The translations under genes and the position numbers were made by a program. From contig CM077013.1 in assembly GCA_039090855.1 (NCBI GenBank), positions 140,699,240 through 140,763,239 of the forward strand: 64,000 nucleotides of DNA, read 5' to 3'. Below are positions 32,314 to 44,223 of this stretch, piece by piece. The stretch's first letter is position 1. Each line of letters starts with the position of its first letter. The notes under the pieces are model-generated. The model made no database searches and was not told the origin of the DNA. It worked only from the letters and a program-made list of their open reading frames with translations. The stretch is from Macrothele yani. Lineage: Eukaryota; Arthropoda; Arachnida; Araneae; Macrothelidae.

Positions 32314-33631
32314 GCAATATGATAAAACTAGTGTATAGCCCATCCTAGGACGATTGTTTTTAAGCTTTAAATAAATATTAATATATAGGGGATGTTGCCT
32401 GTCCTATGACGGAGTGAAATTTTTAATTGAAGCAGATGGAAAACAAATAGAGTGGATGCCGGATTTCTGTAAGGAAATATACTAAAAACTTATCTTATAT
32501 AGTAAGAACTCATTCATGTTAGAACTAAAAATTACATGCTATTTATTTCTGCTTCTCAAAATACCTTGAGATAAATAACATTCTGTATAAAATATTCGTT
32601 GTTTAACAAGTGTAGATTAGAGTGTTTAGGTAGATCGATATTTTGAAAAATTTCTAATATAATCAGCACTAAACTCGGATAGTTGTTTTCGTGTAAACTT
32701 ACCTTAATAACTTTTACATAGATTTTTCACGTTAAATTACTTTTTCTCAGACACTTGTTATTCCCTTCATGGCTTGTTTTAGACTGTCCTATTCGACGGT
32801 TAGTTTGAAACTTTATACAGAACCTTTTTCTACAAAATAATGTGACATCTGGTATTGCAAATCGGAACTATCTAAATTCTTGACAATGTGCTATTGGGGC
32901 GGCATCTGCTTTTAGATACAATCTTGCTCACTTCGACATCTGGAGATTTTAGTTTTTATTGAAGGTTAGCGCTTTAAATAGATCGATATTTTGCAAAATG
33001 TTTAGTGTAATCAGCACTAAACTCGGATAGTTAAATTAAAAAAGTAAAAACAAAGCGTAAAAATTAGTATTCGAATTGTGCTAAATTAAATTAATATACA
33101 AACGTAACTTGCCGTGATATTAAGATTTTTAATTCGAATTTTGTAGATCCGATAAATAGAACTCAAGTCATTGATAATCCAATGTTTTTAAATTAGCACG
33201 CGGTGACCTTGACATCTCAGTTAGATTGCATGCAAACTCAACTTGCTGTGATATTAAGAATTCAATTGGAATTTTTTAGATCGAAAAAATAGAACTAGTC
33301 ATTAATAATCCAATGTTTTTAAATTAGCATGCAATCACCTTGACGTTTGAAAGTGATTGCGTGCTATTATATAGCAGGCAATCAGTTTGACATTGGGAGA
33401 GCACACACAAATTTATCAATAAGTTATGACGCAACAATGCAGACGTTGGCGTGACTTCAGGTGTTCCAGAGTGACTGATCTGGATGTTTATATTATTAGT
33501 GAAGTGTTCTCTGAGTTTTTCATAATGGCTTTTTTTTTTAAGATATCTTTGGAAGAATGAAACTTGACCTGTAAAATAATAAGAATAAAATGTAAGTAAA
33601 TGATTGGCATAGTGCATGCTATTTAATCAGG
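32314..33631. repeat. AT-rich DNA with 130-bp tandem and dispersed duplications
   Basis: AATCCAATGTTTTTAAATTAGCA occurs at about 33176 and 33307, with surrounding bases repeating (GTGATATTAAGA, then AATTxGAATTTTxTAGATC), giving units of about 130 bp between 33040 and 33345. Separately, a block with GATCGATATTTTG and CAGCACTAAACTCGGATAGT occurs near 32635-32680 and 32980-33030. No protein-coding frame is convincing. Confidence 0.55.
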
Positions 33632-33812
33632 TTTGAGTAGGTTTCACACTGGTCACTTGTGCTGGACTGAGGTTTAAATCCCAGATGGGGCATGGGTAGT
33701 GTCCATGGTTTACTGCACTGGGTTTTCCTGGAACTAATAGCACTAAATTAAGAATTGGCTACTGACTGCTTTATAGCCTGTAGAGTCACTCGTAGGGCTC
33801 GTTAAACTCACA
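33632..33812 (+). mobile_element. SINE-1, very diverged copy
   Basis: The B-box region reads GGTTTAAATCCCAGATGG. CATGGGTAGTGTCCATGGTT, GCACTGGGTTTTCCTGGAAC, CACTAAATTAAGAATTGGCT and GGCTCGTTAAACTCACA follow in SINE-1 order. Substitutions and short gaps are many, so this is the oldest copy in the window. Confidence 0.65.
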
Positions 33813-35768
33813 ACATAAAGACAAGTAAAGTTTATGTCCCGTATGTACTTTGCTTTTGTAACTTTCTAATTAAATGTTTTTCTGAGGAAAAAGTGCAGTT
33901 TTTATAGATGCTAAAAAATAATTTTCTTCAACCTCAATTTAGAACAGTATACCCATATTACATTATCTACTCAAATCAGCACAAAGCTCTACGCTGAATT
34001 GAGCATATTTTTTATGTATACCCATGCTTTGAGTAGCTGAAGCAAAAAAATTCAAGCCTATTGTATGCAGCAGATGTAAATTTTAAACCTTGTAGGTGTA
34101 TATGAGGATATTATTTTTATTTCTAAACTGAGAAAAAAATCACTAAAAATTCTAATTGAAGTCATGCACAGGCATAGTGAAACCTGGATCTAAAAATGCT
34201 ACCTATCTTTTTTCTCCAAATAGTGATATTTTTGTTTAAGGTAATTATTTGGACACACAGATGAAAAAAGGCAGCTTGCTAAAATAAATGAGGGGGAGGA
34301 CTCAAGTCCCATGGCCCCAACTTCATTATGTTTCTGCATCTGGGAAGGGACCTTCCAGTGGGCCAAGCTATTTAGGTGTTGGCTTAACCCTCTATACATA
34401 GGCACTGACTTTGGGGGAGGCAAATATTACCCCTCCAATAATTTTATTGGGAGGGCCAGTGCCCACCCAATATTTTTTGTCCTGTTTAATTATGTAATTG
34501 CTTTGGACTCGTATGGTTGGACCAAGCTCTACCTTATGAGACCAAAGGGATTTATTTAAAAATAAATAAATAAATAATTAGTAAAAAGTTCTTTCCCAGC
34601 TTCAACATTGTTTGTTTGATAAGAAATCAACTTGATGGCCAGCCCTGTATTGTGTTTGACATGTTCTCGTGGTATGTGGTAAATGTTTAAAACAATTATC
34701 AAAAATAAAAAAACTACAGAAACATATAATCCCTAGCACCTTTATTTATCTATTTAATTTTGTGCTGCTTGTTCTTTGAGTAACCCCTCTAATTTCTTGC
34801 ATCGTTTAAATGTTTGGAAATAAAATCTCTGGATATTTTTATGAAATTACAGGCAGAATTTCATTTTTAAAAATATTAATATTCCGCAAAAGAATATTTG
34901 TTACCTTGTTCATTTGCTGATGAGCAATTATGATTGCATTTTAAAATATCTGTTGAAACTCAGTTTATCTTTTTGCACAGTTTTTATTTTCCTCCTCACA
35001 AATAGATGTTCCCCATCCCACGTCTGATCTCTTCATGCCTGCTCCCCACCCCTTCAATAATTTGGTGAAGTCGACATCCCTGTCTCCATGTACGTAAAAA
35101 TGTTATGATTCCATTAAGGCAGCATGTTTTTTTCCTAGTTTTCATTTTATATAAATAAAACTAATTAATAATACTAGCTAGCACCCCATACGAAATAAAC
35201 ACCAAAGCTACAGATATCTTTGATGTTTATTCTACACGTGTATACATGTTTACCTCAGGTTGCGCAGTGGAATTTTGGCTTGAATTACTAATGCTTAGTG
35301 GTGTAAGTACCACCCCCACAGCCGCAGGGGAGCGCAGGTGACAAAGGGGCGTACTGCAGCTGCCAGTTATAGATTTATGAAAAAATCCAAATACTCACAA
35401 GAATAAATAACCCAAAGATTCATATTTTACTTTAAGATATATTTAGCATGGCTGAAATAAATGTCAAGTTTCACTTTTGAAACACGATGTCCTACAGATT
35501 GAAGCTATTCAGCCCTTTGGCTCCAGGTTGTAATACGACCACTCTGCAATGAGTTGTATTTAGTAGGATCCAGAAGTTCCAAGACTGCACAGTATATGTA
35601 TTGCATTACCCACAGTTATTGGATTACGTTACGACATTATACTCACACCAGGAAATCTGTTTCATCCATCTACGTTACATGCTCACTGCAATGCTTCCGG
35701 GTATTGTAAGTGTTCAGTGATTGATGAAAAATGGTATTTTTTTTAGCAGCACATTAGCATTAAGTTTT
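33813..35768. other. Unassigned DNA, possible old DNA-element ends
   Basis: CATAGGCACTGACTTTGGGG with CCCCTCCAATAATTTTATTG (34398-34450) and CCACCCCTTCAATAATTTGG (about 35046) look like related terminal sequences of an old DNA transposon in opposite orientation, but the interior is unrecognisable. At 35531-35556 lies one copy of the 26-bp unit that is tandem at 48188. No gene. Confidence 0.4.
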
Positions 35769-35884
35769 GTACTGTGGAATTAACTTTTTACAGGTCTTAT
35801 AGAGGCTATTATTCATAAAATTTGACCACCAACTTTTATGAATAATAACCTCTATAAGAGCCGTAAAAAGTTAATTCCACAGTA
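35769..35884. repeat. Inverted repeat at the 5' side of Mar-D
   Basis: A 52-bp arm (GTACTGTGGAATTAACTTTT onward, 35769-35820) is repeated in reverse complement at 35833-35884 with one or two mismatches around a 12-base spacer. The right arm runs directly into the mariner start codon region. The arms may be an inverted duplication of the mariner's 5' end. Confidence 0.75.
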
Positions 35885-35888
35885 CACT

Positions 35889-36268
35889 ATGAATATAGGT
35901 GCCATAAATTCATTTACAATTAAGTTTTGTGTTTGTTTAGGCAAAAGTCCAACAGAAATGTACGAGATGTTGAAGCAAGTTTATGGCAAAAAAACCAACC
36001 CTGTCATGGTCACAAACATTCAATTTGAATTGACGTTTCAGAGAAGGCAGACAGGAGATCGAAAACAACAAAGTGGGCAGTCAGTGATAGCTCACATGTG
36101 TGAAAACATTTCAATGGTTGTGGCCATTGTACGCACCAACAGATGATCTAGCAAAAAGCAGAGGCTGCTGGAATATCGGGGATGACACATCAACGAATAC
36201 TAACAGATGAAGATTCAACTGGGTATGTCAACATATCGTCCCACGCATGCTAATTGAATATCAGTTAG
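35889..36268 (+). pseudogene. Mar-D transposase, N-terminal half
   Basis: The ATG at 35889 opens MNIGAINSFTIKFCVCLGKS, then PTEMYEMLKQVYGKKTNPVM, the mariner helix-turn-helix region. A frameshift near 36010 is followed by VIAHMCENISMVVAIVRTNR and then GMTHQRILTDED. The gene stops at the hAT insertion (TSD 36261-36268) and resumes at 41255, where RMEMVGDLLTA continues the same protein. Several stops and shifts make it dead even without the insertion. Confidence 0.8.
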
Positions 36269-37534
36269 TACAGGGCTTTTCAAACTGTGTGTCGCAGGTT
36301 TTGGTCAAGGGAGTCGCCGTCGCGCTGCTGGGTCATTCCACATCAATTCATCCAATTTTTTTGGGAAATGTAACCCACCATATCAGATTTTGATGAAATT
36401 TGGCATGCAGGTATACTTCGCCAAGATATAGAAAATGACCAGATTTTAACTTCATACACCTCATAGATTCCGAGATACAGTGCTCCAAAGTTTCACTGAA
36501 CACCAATCGCACACGTAGAGTGATGAAGTACCACTTTTTACGAAATGCTGCATAACTATAGTGCTATTTAGTTTAGAAGAAAAACATTTTGTACCCTTAT
36601 GCAAAAGAGCTTCCAGAATAAGAAACAATTTCAAATTTTGGTGAAAACACTGAATTAATAAATGAAATATAGTGGTAAAGTGAAAATTTAAGAAAAAAAC
36701 TTGCTATTCTATATTCGGCTCTACAGCAAGTAGCAGAGGTATGAGGTAGCTCTTTTTTAATGTATATTGGTCTTTGATATATACTGTCACATAAAAAGAA
36801 AAAAATAGTGGCTTTCAGCTTGCTTTTGGAGATATGTGCAAATATCTGAAATGCGTGCGGGGTCCCACTTCGTCAATTCAACCACTTTTTTTTTTGTTAA
36901 TTATAATTCATCTTTGACATTCAAGAAATTTCACAAGGAGATAAAACTAACAAGGATGCGAAAATATAAAAAAAAATGTTTTCTTACACCATATAGTTTC
37001 AGAGATACCAAATTAACAAGTTTGATGCTATGGCTAGTTCAGCTGTACCCCACAACAAGTGTGAAGTTTTAAAGTTTTTCAGTCATTTCAAAATATCTGT
37101 TATTCTCTTATTGCAGATTGCAAAAATTCCTGAAAAAAAGATTACTCTGACAAATCTCCCTAAAACAGAATTTTGGAAATCCCCCCCCCCCCAAAAAAAA
37201 TTAAACATTTCCACCAAAGATATTAACAGTTTTTATATGTGCATGACTGGATAATACACTAAACTAAGCTTGCAATGGATGGGCACTGGAATGCATCCTC
37301 GTGCCCCCCCCCAGGGTCACATGGCCTCTTCCAAGGATCGAAACAATATGGGCAAAAGTGATTTTATTGGTTTCCGACGATTCAGTTAGCTTTGCAGAGA
37401 AGACACCCTTTTGTTGTTGCAGCGCCGGGTGAAGACCAGACTTATTCTTTTGATTACTGTTCGTGATAACGAATGTGTAGTGGTTTGTGAGCTCTCCGTA
37501 TTTTTCGTATGTCCTTTACATTTTAAGAACAGGC

Positions 37535-38560
37535 AAGATGAATAAGTTTTTAAATGCTAGTAAAAATGTGGCGTTTTGGAAATAACAAACAGATTAAAAG
37601 ATGACAAGAAGCAAAAACACAGGAAATATGATGAAAGCTACCTAGATTTCGGGTTCATGTGTGCTGTTGTGGGAAATAAAGGATGCCCACAGTGTGTTAT
37701 CTGTTTTAAAGTACTTGCCCCTAAAAGCATGCTCCCGAATAAAATGACACTTCATTTGAAACAGTTCATGGAAGTTTGGTAAACAAACTACATGAGTATT
37801 TTTCTTCTAAGTTGAAAGGAATGGCTGAGCTAAAGGCAACTTTCACTGAACAAGCTATAATCCCAACAAAGGCTCTTCTCTCATCCTACAAAGTTGCGTA
37901 TCGAGGAGCAAAAAGCAAGAAACCACACACTATTGCTGAAAACCTCATTTTACCAGCTGCTATGGCCATGGTTTCCATTATGGTAGGAGAATCCACTGCC
38001 AAATAATTGCTGAGTGTGCCATTATCAGATAATATAATACTGTTAGTTGTCAAATTATCAATATGGCTGACAATATTAATAATCAGTTAATTGAAAAACT
38101 AAAGGGCAAAGATTTTTCCGTTCAATTGGATGAAGCCACTGATAGCCATAACGATCCACATTTGGTTTGTTGTGGGAGATTTATAGATGATCAATTTCAC
38201 AAAGATTTTCTTTTCTGCAGAATTATAACATCTCATACAAAAGCAGTAGACTTGTTTCAGTTAATAAATTCTTTTATGGCAGAAAATAGTATAAACTGGG
38301 AAAATTGTGTAGGCATGTGCACAGACGGGGCCCGCTCTATGGCAGGTAGTTATGGGTAATTGAAGGTGGTCATTAAAAAAAAAAAAAGCTCCTCGTGCCA
38401 TCTGGACACATTGCTTCATCCAGAGTAAGGTTCTTGCTTCTAAGAAAATCAGCCCTGTTCTACACGAAGTTCTACAGTCAGTAATCGAAGTAGTAAACTT
38501 CATTAAAACTCGACCACTTAATTATTATATTTGCACTTTTAAGGTATTAACCTCTTGCAA
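37535..38560 (+). pseudogene. hAT-A transposase, N-terminal and central part
   Basis: The start is MNKFLNASKNVAFWK at 37535, then a stop. Other frames give FGFMCAVVGNKGCPQCVICF (BED-type zinc finger start), NKLHEYFSSKLKGMAEL, NLILPAAMAMV, FSVQLDEATDSHNDPHLVCC, NWENCVGMCTDGARSMAGS (RNase H-like core with the DGA motif) and VIEVVNFIKTRPL. This is the order seen in SCAND3/ZBED5-like hAT proteins. At least three stops or frame changes are present. It ends near 38560, before the Penelope insertion. Confidence 0.85.
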
Positions 38561-38629
38561 AGTGCGCATAGTTTACGTGCAATTCATAAATGAAAAAACC
38601 ATGAGGAATAACCACTCACCATAAAGATC

Positions 38630-40097
38630 AAAGTAAACTCGAGGATCCACCACTGATATACTGCAGATATGTTGATGACATTTTTCTGTTATCCAGGCTA
38701 AAAAATGATGAACTTGAGGACTTGACAAAAAAGTATAGTGAAATTTATCCATCTATAGAACTGACAGTAGAACAAGAACATGACAATACTTTGGCATTTT
38801 TGGACGTTTTGATTATTAAAACAGAGGAGAGTTTACAATTCAGAGTGCATAGAAAATCTTCATATATCCCAGTACTTATACCATTTCAGTCATCACATCC
38901 ATTAACACATAAAAGAAATAGTATTAAAACACTAATTAAAAGAAGTTTAACACATTCATCAATTGAACAGTATAGAAAGGAAGAAATTGAATATATTGAA
39001 AAAATTGCATATGCTTTTGGATACCCTAAACAGGTATTAAAAAAATGGATTTATGAAGTAACTCAAGGTTACAATAAGGTCAAGAGTGATAAAAAACTTG
39101 TAAAATATGTGGGAGCAATACCATATATAGAAAATGTTTCAGCAGAAATTATTAAAGTTTGTGGCAAGTATGGCATACAGGTAGGAAATCAGGTACTTAC
39201 TGTAAAAAATTTAGTGATTAAAAATGAAAAAATTAGCCAATTAGATAGAGCAGGAATTTATGAAATCCCAATAAACCAGCAACCACCTGTGTCATATATA
39301 GGCAGCACCAAGAATAAATTAAAGTATAGATTGAATCAGCATATTAATAATTGGAATAAAAAAGAGGCTAAAACAGCATTGACCCAATACTGTATGGAAA
39401 ATCAAAAATATCCAAGGTTTGAAGATATTAAAATTATTAAGAGCTGTAAAAACGAAAAGCAGTTAAGAATTGCAGAATCAGTGTTAATTGAAAAAAACAG
39501 ATCAAGATTATGCAACATTAATGAGCCAAATAACTTAAACGAACAATGGAAAGCCCTAATAAAAATTGAACAGCAGCGTAAAAAGAAAGAGAGAAAAAAG
39601 AGCAGCAGGGACAATAGATGGCGCCAGAGACACAACGATTCAGAGATAGCGACTGGAGCCCAGGCCTCGATGGCTCTGCTCACTTGAGCTGCGGTGGGCG
39701 GATGAGACACACCTGCCTCCTGAAGATGACAGGGATCTGTCGAAAGTACTAGAGGATTGGATGTGCGGGGCTGAATGGGTGTGACAATTGCAGTGGGAGT
39801 AGCAGAGGTTCTGAAACAGAAGGAGGAGTTCCATAATTAGAGTTGACTAAGGTTTAATCACCTGTGAATGTAAGGTTTATGTACATAGTTTTTACTTGAA
39901 TTGTATGAATGAGTTGTATGTATGATTTTTATCGAATTGACAAGCATTATAGTAACATACTATAAGGCAAAGGAAAAAACGATGTTTCACACCCGAAAAT
40001 AAGAAGCGTAAGCAAGAGGTCTGTAAACCTGTGGAAGCCCAGTTACATCACGATGAATTGACGTGTTGGAAGTGTTTGGTCCATTGGAGGTTACCAT
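38630..40097 (+). mobile_element. PLE-1: 5'-truncated Penelope-like element with inverted flanks
   Basis: The insert starts in the middle of the reverse transcriptase and extends past the GIY-YIG endonuclease to noncoding 3' DNA. The 40 bases to the left (38590-38629) and the 40 bases to the right (40098-40137) are exact reverse complements (left starts ATGAAAAAACCATGAGGAAT). The 3' region holds CTGAAGATGACAG, a GGAT loop, then CTGTCGAAA (39720-39745), a hairpin resembling the hammerhead-type motifs reported in Penelope-like elements. Truncation at the 5' end is usual for this class. Confidence 0.85.
38632..39687 (+). CDS. Penelope-like reverse transcriptase (C-terminal part) with GIY-YIG endonuclease
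   Basis: An open frame of 351 codons and a stop, without its own start. It opens with EDPPLIYCRYVDDIFLL; YVDD (38668-38679) is the catalytic motif C of the reverse transcriptase. Then come LAFLDVLI, RKSSYIP and HPLTHKRNSIKTLIKRSL, the Penelope thumb region, and after a linker the GIY-YIG nuclease: GIYEIP (GIY at 39253-39261), SYIGSTKNKLKYRLNQH (YIG at 39295-39303). The protein would copy element RNA at a nick made by the nuclease. Loss of the fingers and first palm motifs makes it inactive, but no stop lies within the preserved part, suggesting a fairly recent insertion. Confidence 0.88.
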   Translation, partial: SKLEDPPLIYCRYVDDIFLLSRLKNDELEDLTKKYSEIYPSIELTVEQEHDNTLAFLDVLIIKTEESLQFRVHRKSSYIPVLIPFQSSHPLTHKRNSIKTLIKRSLTHSSIEQYRKEEIEYIEKIAYAFGYPKQVLKKWIYEVTQGYNKVKSDKKLVKYVGAIPYIENVSAEIIKVCGKYGIQVGNQVLTVKNLVIKNEKISQLDRAGIYEIPINQQPPVSYIGSTKNKLKYRLNQHINNWNKKEAKTALTQYCMENQKYPRFEDIKIIKSCKNEKQLRIAESVLIEKNRSRLCNINEPNNLNEQWKALIKIEQQRKKKERKKSSRDNRWRQRHNDSEIATGAQASMALLT

Positions 40098-40137
40098 GAT
40101 CTTTATGGTGAGTGGTTATTCCTCATGGTTTTTTCAT

Positions 40138-40940
40138 CGGCCACTTAAGTCCAGATGTTTTGAACAAATGGCTGAGCACATTTCTCTACTTTACTACTGC
40201 AAATCTCACTGGTTTTCATGTGGAAATATCTTGTGAAGAGTATTTAAACTTAGGAGGAAACTTCATTCTTATCTTCTTGACCAGAAATATTCCAAGAAGT
40301 TTGAAGACAATGTCTTTCTTTCAACGCTATCATATCTGTGTGATATATTTGAAAAGCTAAATTCATTAAAAGCATCCCTGCAAGAAAATGAGATCCACAT
40401 TTTCCTGCTAATGGACAAAATTTTTGCCTTCAAAAGAGAATTAGCCCTGTTGAAGAAAAAAATGTAAGAGGGATTTCTAAATGCCTGCTTTCCTACAATT
40501 CACACATATTTAAATGAAAATGATTTAAAATTGAATGAAGTCGAGAAGTCAGTGTTTCTGAATCATTTGTAGCAACTCATTGATCATATTATGAAATACT
40601 TTCCAGAAGATGTTCAAACACACGATTGGATCAAAGATCCCTTCAGCTCTGATCCTCCCTTAACATTCTCAACTGCAGAACAAAAACAATTTTATTGATA
40701 TCTCGTCAAACTCCACATTGAAACTCAAGTTTGTCGTCTTCCCTACCAGAATTTTGGTCATCGATGAAGCAAGAGTAATCTGAAGTAGCTAACAAGGCTT
40801 GAAGAATTTTGATTCCCTTTGCATCATCGTATTTATGTGAAACGGGATTTTCTGCAGTGGCTGTTATCCAAACCAAGTCCACAGTGAACGTTATGCATGG
40901 ATGAAACAAGCTCATCCTTTCCACCGACACTGCTTGATTT
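40138..40940 (+). pseudogene. hAT-A transposase, C-terminal part
   Basis: Starting RPLKSRCFEQMAEHISLLYY the protein continues with HWFSCGNIL, stop, RVFKLRRKLHSYLL, KFEDNVFLSTLSYLCDIFEK, EIHIFLLMDKIFAFKREL, and DHIMKYFPEDVQTHDWIKDP. A frame near 40760-40920 ends in GIFCSG and HSERYAWMKQAHPF. This is the C-terminal hAT dimerisation half. The word RPL(N/K) is present both before and after the Penelope insertion, so a little host sequence seems duplicated. Stops are frequent. Confidence 0.82.
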
Positions 40941-41254
40941 AATACAGAAATGTAAGTTGATTGAGTTTAAGATGTTTTTTTTTTGTAGAAAATATTTTCA
41001 TTTAAAAAATTTTAGGACTACCTTCCTATTCCGTTTATTAATAATAAGCAATATTTAAATTAATATTTAATTTTTTAAAAAATGTATTTAAAGGTAAGCT
41101 TTTTACACATTTTTGATCAACAGATGTAAAATTATCTATGAAAACACGCATATATAAATTTATTACATGGTTTGTATATTTTTGTATATTTCGGAGCTGT
41201 TGCAAATTTATATACAGTGAAGGGAACCACGGGACAAAAAAGTTTGACAACCCC

Positions 41255-41830
41255 TCAGTTAGTCATACGGATGGAAATGGTGGGCGATCTCCTAACTGCC
41301 ACCAACCAAGACTCACAATTTCTTTGAAGAATCATAACTGGGATGAAAAATGGCGCTTCTTCTTCGACCTGCAGACTAAGCGGTCATCAGCTACATGGAA
41401 ATTGCCATAGTCTCCACACAGGCAGAGCAAGATCATGCTAGAGGTCTTCTTTGGCATCCAGGTATTGTTTATCTTTAATGTATCCTTGAATGATACACTG
41501 TCAGTAAGGAGCTCTATTTGGACATCATGCGATGTCTGCATGAGTCAATCGCCAAGAAGAGGCCTCAACTGCAGGGTGATCAATCATGGTGCTGTTTCAT
41601 GACAATCCATCAGCACACAGGTCACTCATTTGTGGGTATCTTGCCAAAACAAGAACTGTTGTCCTCCCACATCCACCATACTCACCTGATCTTACTCTCT
41701 AAGACTTCCACTTCTTACCTGAGCTGATACGTTGACTTAAGGGTAGTCGGTTTTCAAGCGCAGAAAAAGTGAAAAAACGTATTGCTGGTTGCACTGAAAT
41801 ACATTGCAAAGAATGAGTTCCAGAAGTGCT
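41255..41830 (+). pseudogene. Mar-D transposase, C-terminal half
   Basis: After the hAT duplication the mariner protein continues: RMEMVGDLLTA, then GMKNGASSST in one frame (EKWRFFFDLQTKRSSATWK in another, with the first catalytic region), KIMLEVFFGIQ, LDIMRCLHESIAKKRPQLQG, and a degraded region where the second Asp should be (HDN lost; reads FMTIHQHTG). 41700-41830 gives only traces of the C-terminus. 41831-42041 shows no feature. Confidence 0.8.
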
Positions 41831-42041
41831 TCGATTAACCCAATTATAGCCGCTGACAGAAGTGTAATATTGCAAATGGGTCTTATTTTGAAAGAGGATG
41901 TGCTTCAGCTTTGTAACTATCTATGGACCCAGACCAGGAATGTTTGGATCCTATCTCGTAATCAATTCAAATTAGCAGTTCATATCGAGATCTAGAAATA
42001 GTCGTGATATTGCTACTATTCCATTTTACGGGTGAAAGTTA

Positions 42042-42440
42042 AATAAAAATTAGAAAATTCTAGAAACATATTGCTTACCTATGCATTCCACTTCTACAGA
42101 TGAATTACATTTCATACACGTTGTTAGGTCCTCGTCTAGGTCTTTGTCTTTTAGTCCGTTGTAGATAAAGCAACACTCACGAACTGCTCTCACTTCCTTT
42201 TGGGTAGAAACTGTAGATCTTAACTTTTGGACTTCCAAAAACACCAACTAATAACCATTATTGATGCTATAAATTTTTCGCCCAGCCTTTAGGCATCTTC
42301 AGGAGCATGGCAATGTCCCCACCGATGTTCGTGGTTCTTTTATCACCCATGGAGTGTGATACTCCGATGTTGCCATTTGTCAGATACTCAGTCTTATATA
42401 CTGGCGCCATCTATGTTTTACGTACGCATATATATATTTA
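42042..42440 (-). repeat. Inverted arm 1, with exon-like ORF and Penelope-type hairpin
   Basis: This segment is the reverse complement of 47775-48180 with about 10-15 percent changes. On the minus strand it reads GCTCCTGAAGATGCC, TAAAGGC, TGGGCGAAAA (42269-42306), the same hairpin type as in PLE-1, followed by an open frame: EVRAVRECCFIYNGLKDKDL and TCMKCNSSVEVECIG, ending at GTAAGC, a good 5' splice site. It stops at a TA-rich tract near 42430. It may be the 3' part of a non-autonomous Penelope-type element carrying a captured exon. Confidence 0.6.
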
Positions 42441-42449
42441 TTTATATAT

Positions 42450-42836
42450 ACTGTTACCGATTGCTGATGCTTTCTTTATTTTCACATTTTCTTTTTCTTG
42501 TGCTATTCCTTCGTCTCTTTTGCTGTTTTTTGTTTTGGTGTTCTGTTTCTTGCCTGTTTAAATCTTTCCAATGACTGGATAATATATTGGGGTCATTTTG
42601 GTTGCATACCCTTGTCTTATTTTTATAGATTAAGATACTCCTCTTAATCTATAAAAATAAGACAAGGGTATGCAACCAAAATGACCCCAATATATTAACC
42701 AGTCACTGGAAAGATTTAATCAGGCAAGAAACAGAACACCACCAAAAAATAAAAAAATGGCAAAAAAGATAAGGGAATAGCACAAGAAAAAGAAAAGATA
42801 AAAATAAAGAAAGCATCAGCGATCGGTAACAGTATA
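42450..42836. repeat. Large palindrome
   Basis: The left arm (about 42450-42637, ACTGTTACCGATTGCTGATG onward) is the reverse complement of the right arm (about 42645-42834, ending CATCAGCGATCGGTAACAGT). The centre is TTAAGATACTCCTCTTAA. The arms differ by only a few bases and small gaps (one short deletion in the right arm). Both outer ends are (TA)n. No coding function. Confidence 0.85.
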
Positions 42837-42838
42837 TA

Positions 42839-44223
42839 CACTGCTGGCCACCCAAAATGCAACACCAAGAAGGAAGCATCTGATTAACCTGAAATATGCA
42901 GCATGCGTCGCCCGCGAGAGGACATGCAAACGATTAGCATTGCAGGGCATATGCAAATCATGTGCACCCGGCACGCCACCAAGAAGCACTATAAGAAGGG
43001 AGCACAGAAGGCGGGGTATAAGTAGTGGAAGTGTGTTGTTTCTCGCCAGACCTGTGTGTGGGAAGCTTCCTGATGCCTCGTCGCAGAATACGGCAGTCAT
43101 TCCAGCACGTTTCGGAGTTCGACAGAGGACGAATAGTGGCTTATCGCCACAGCGGTTTATTGTACCAAGACATTATCGCCCATGTGGGATGACATCCAGC
43201 CACAGTGAGGCGAGTATAGATTCGGTGGGTGCAGGAGGGACGGATGGACCGACGTGAGCGATTGCCGCGGTACACCACTGAGCAAGAGGACTGGCATGTT
43301 GTGTGGCGGGCATTGACGGATCACACCACCACATCACGAATGTTAGCACAAAAATTAGGGTGTGTTGCGCAACAACCTGAGTTGGCACGTACCGATCAAC
43401 ATCCGCAAGAGGGAGGGGGGGGGGCTTGTCACACGACGACCATTGCTCCGATTACCATTGACGTTACACCACCGGCGAGTGCGGCGGCAGTGGGCCGTTG
43501 AACGCCGCACCTGGACTACGGAATGGCACGCCATTGTCTTCTCCGATAAATTCCACTTCTGCCTGCAACACCACGATGGTCGGATCCGTGTGAGGCTGCA
43601 CCGCGAGCGAGAGACTGTATGACGCCTGCATTATGCATCGTCATACTGGTCCATCGCCTGACATTATGGTTTAGGGCGCAATTGGATATCACACCCGCAC
43701 CCCTCTGGTACGCATCACCGGTATACTCAACAGCGCACCGCTACATCTCCGACATTTTGGAGGCTGTAGTCCTCCCTTACCTGCAGGACCGGCCTGTGGC
43801 CACGTTTCAACAGGACAATGCGCGCCCGCACGTGGCGCACGTCATGCAACAATTCTTCACGGCCTACCTGGTGTCACTGCTGCCGTGGCCCACCTGTTCT
43901 CCCGATATGTCGCCTATCGAACACGTCTGGTCGTTAATCGGCAACCGAGTGGCCCGGCAAGCACCACCCGCGGCTACACCTGATGAACTGTGGTAACGTG
44001 TGGAAGCAGCCTGGACAGACATACCCCACATCCAAAGCCCACGTGTAGCGGCCGTTATTGCCAGCCATGGGGGCCACACGAACTATTGATGTTTACGTGT
44101 TCCGCAAGTCGCACGGGCCTTGTAAGCTCAATCGTTTCATCTCTGTATCTTATATTTTGTGTCCAGTAAATCTGGCTTTGCTATCTTGTGTCCTTCTTGG
44201 TGTTGCATTTCGGGTGGCCAGCA

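Larger units (their letters stand above)
36269..41254 (+). mobile_element. hAT-A element, 4986 bp including a Penelope insertion
   Basis: The exact 8-bp duplication TCAGTTAG (36261-36268, 41255-41262) flanks ends TACAGGGCTTTTCAAACTG and, complemented, GGGGTTGTCAAACTTTTTTG. It is inserted inside a mariner transposase gene, and the mariner reading resumes directly after it. The transposase belongs to the ZBED5/SCAND3-like hAT group and is split by PLE-1. The 5' part (36340-37330) contains unassigned DNA beginning TGGGTCATTCCACATCAATT, probably another insertion, with C-runs at 37177 and 37300. Confidence 0.9.

Noticed and set aside
43074..44089. Tc1-C as an active transposon
   Set aside because: Its ends are nearly perfect, but the coding region needs several indels to read through.
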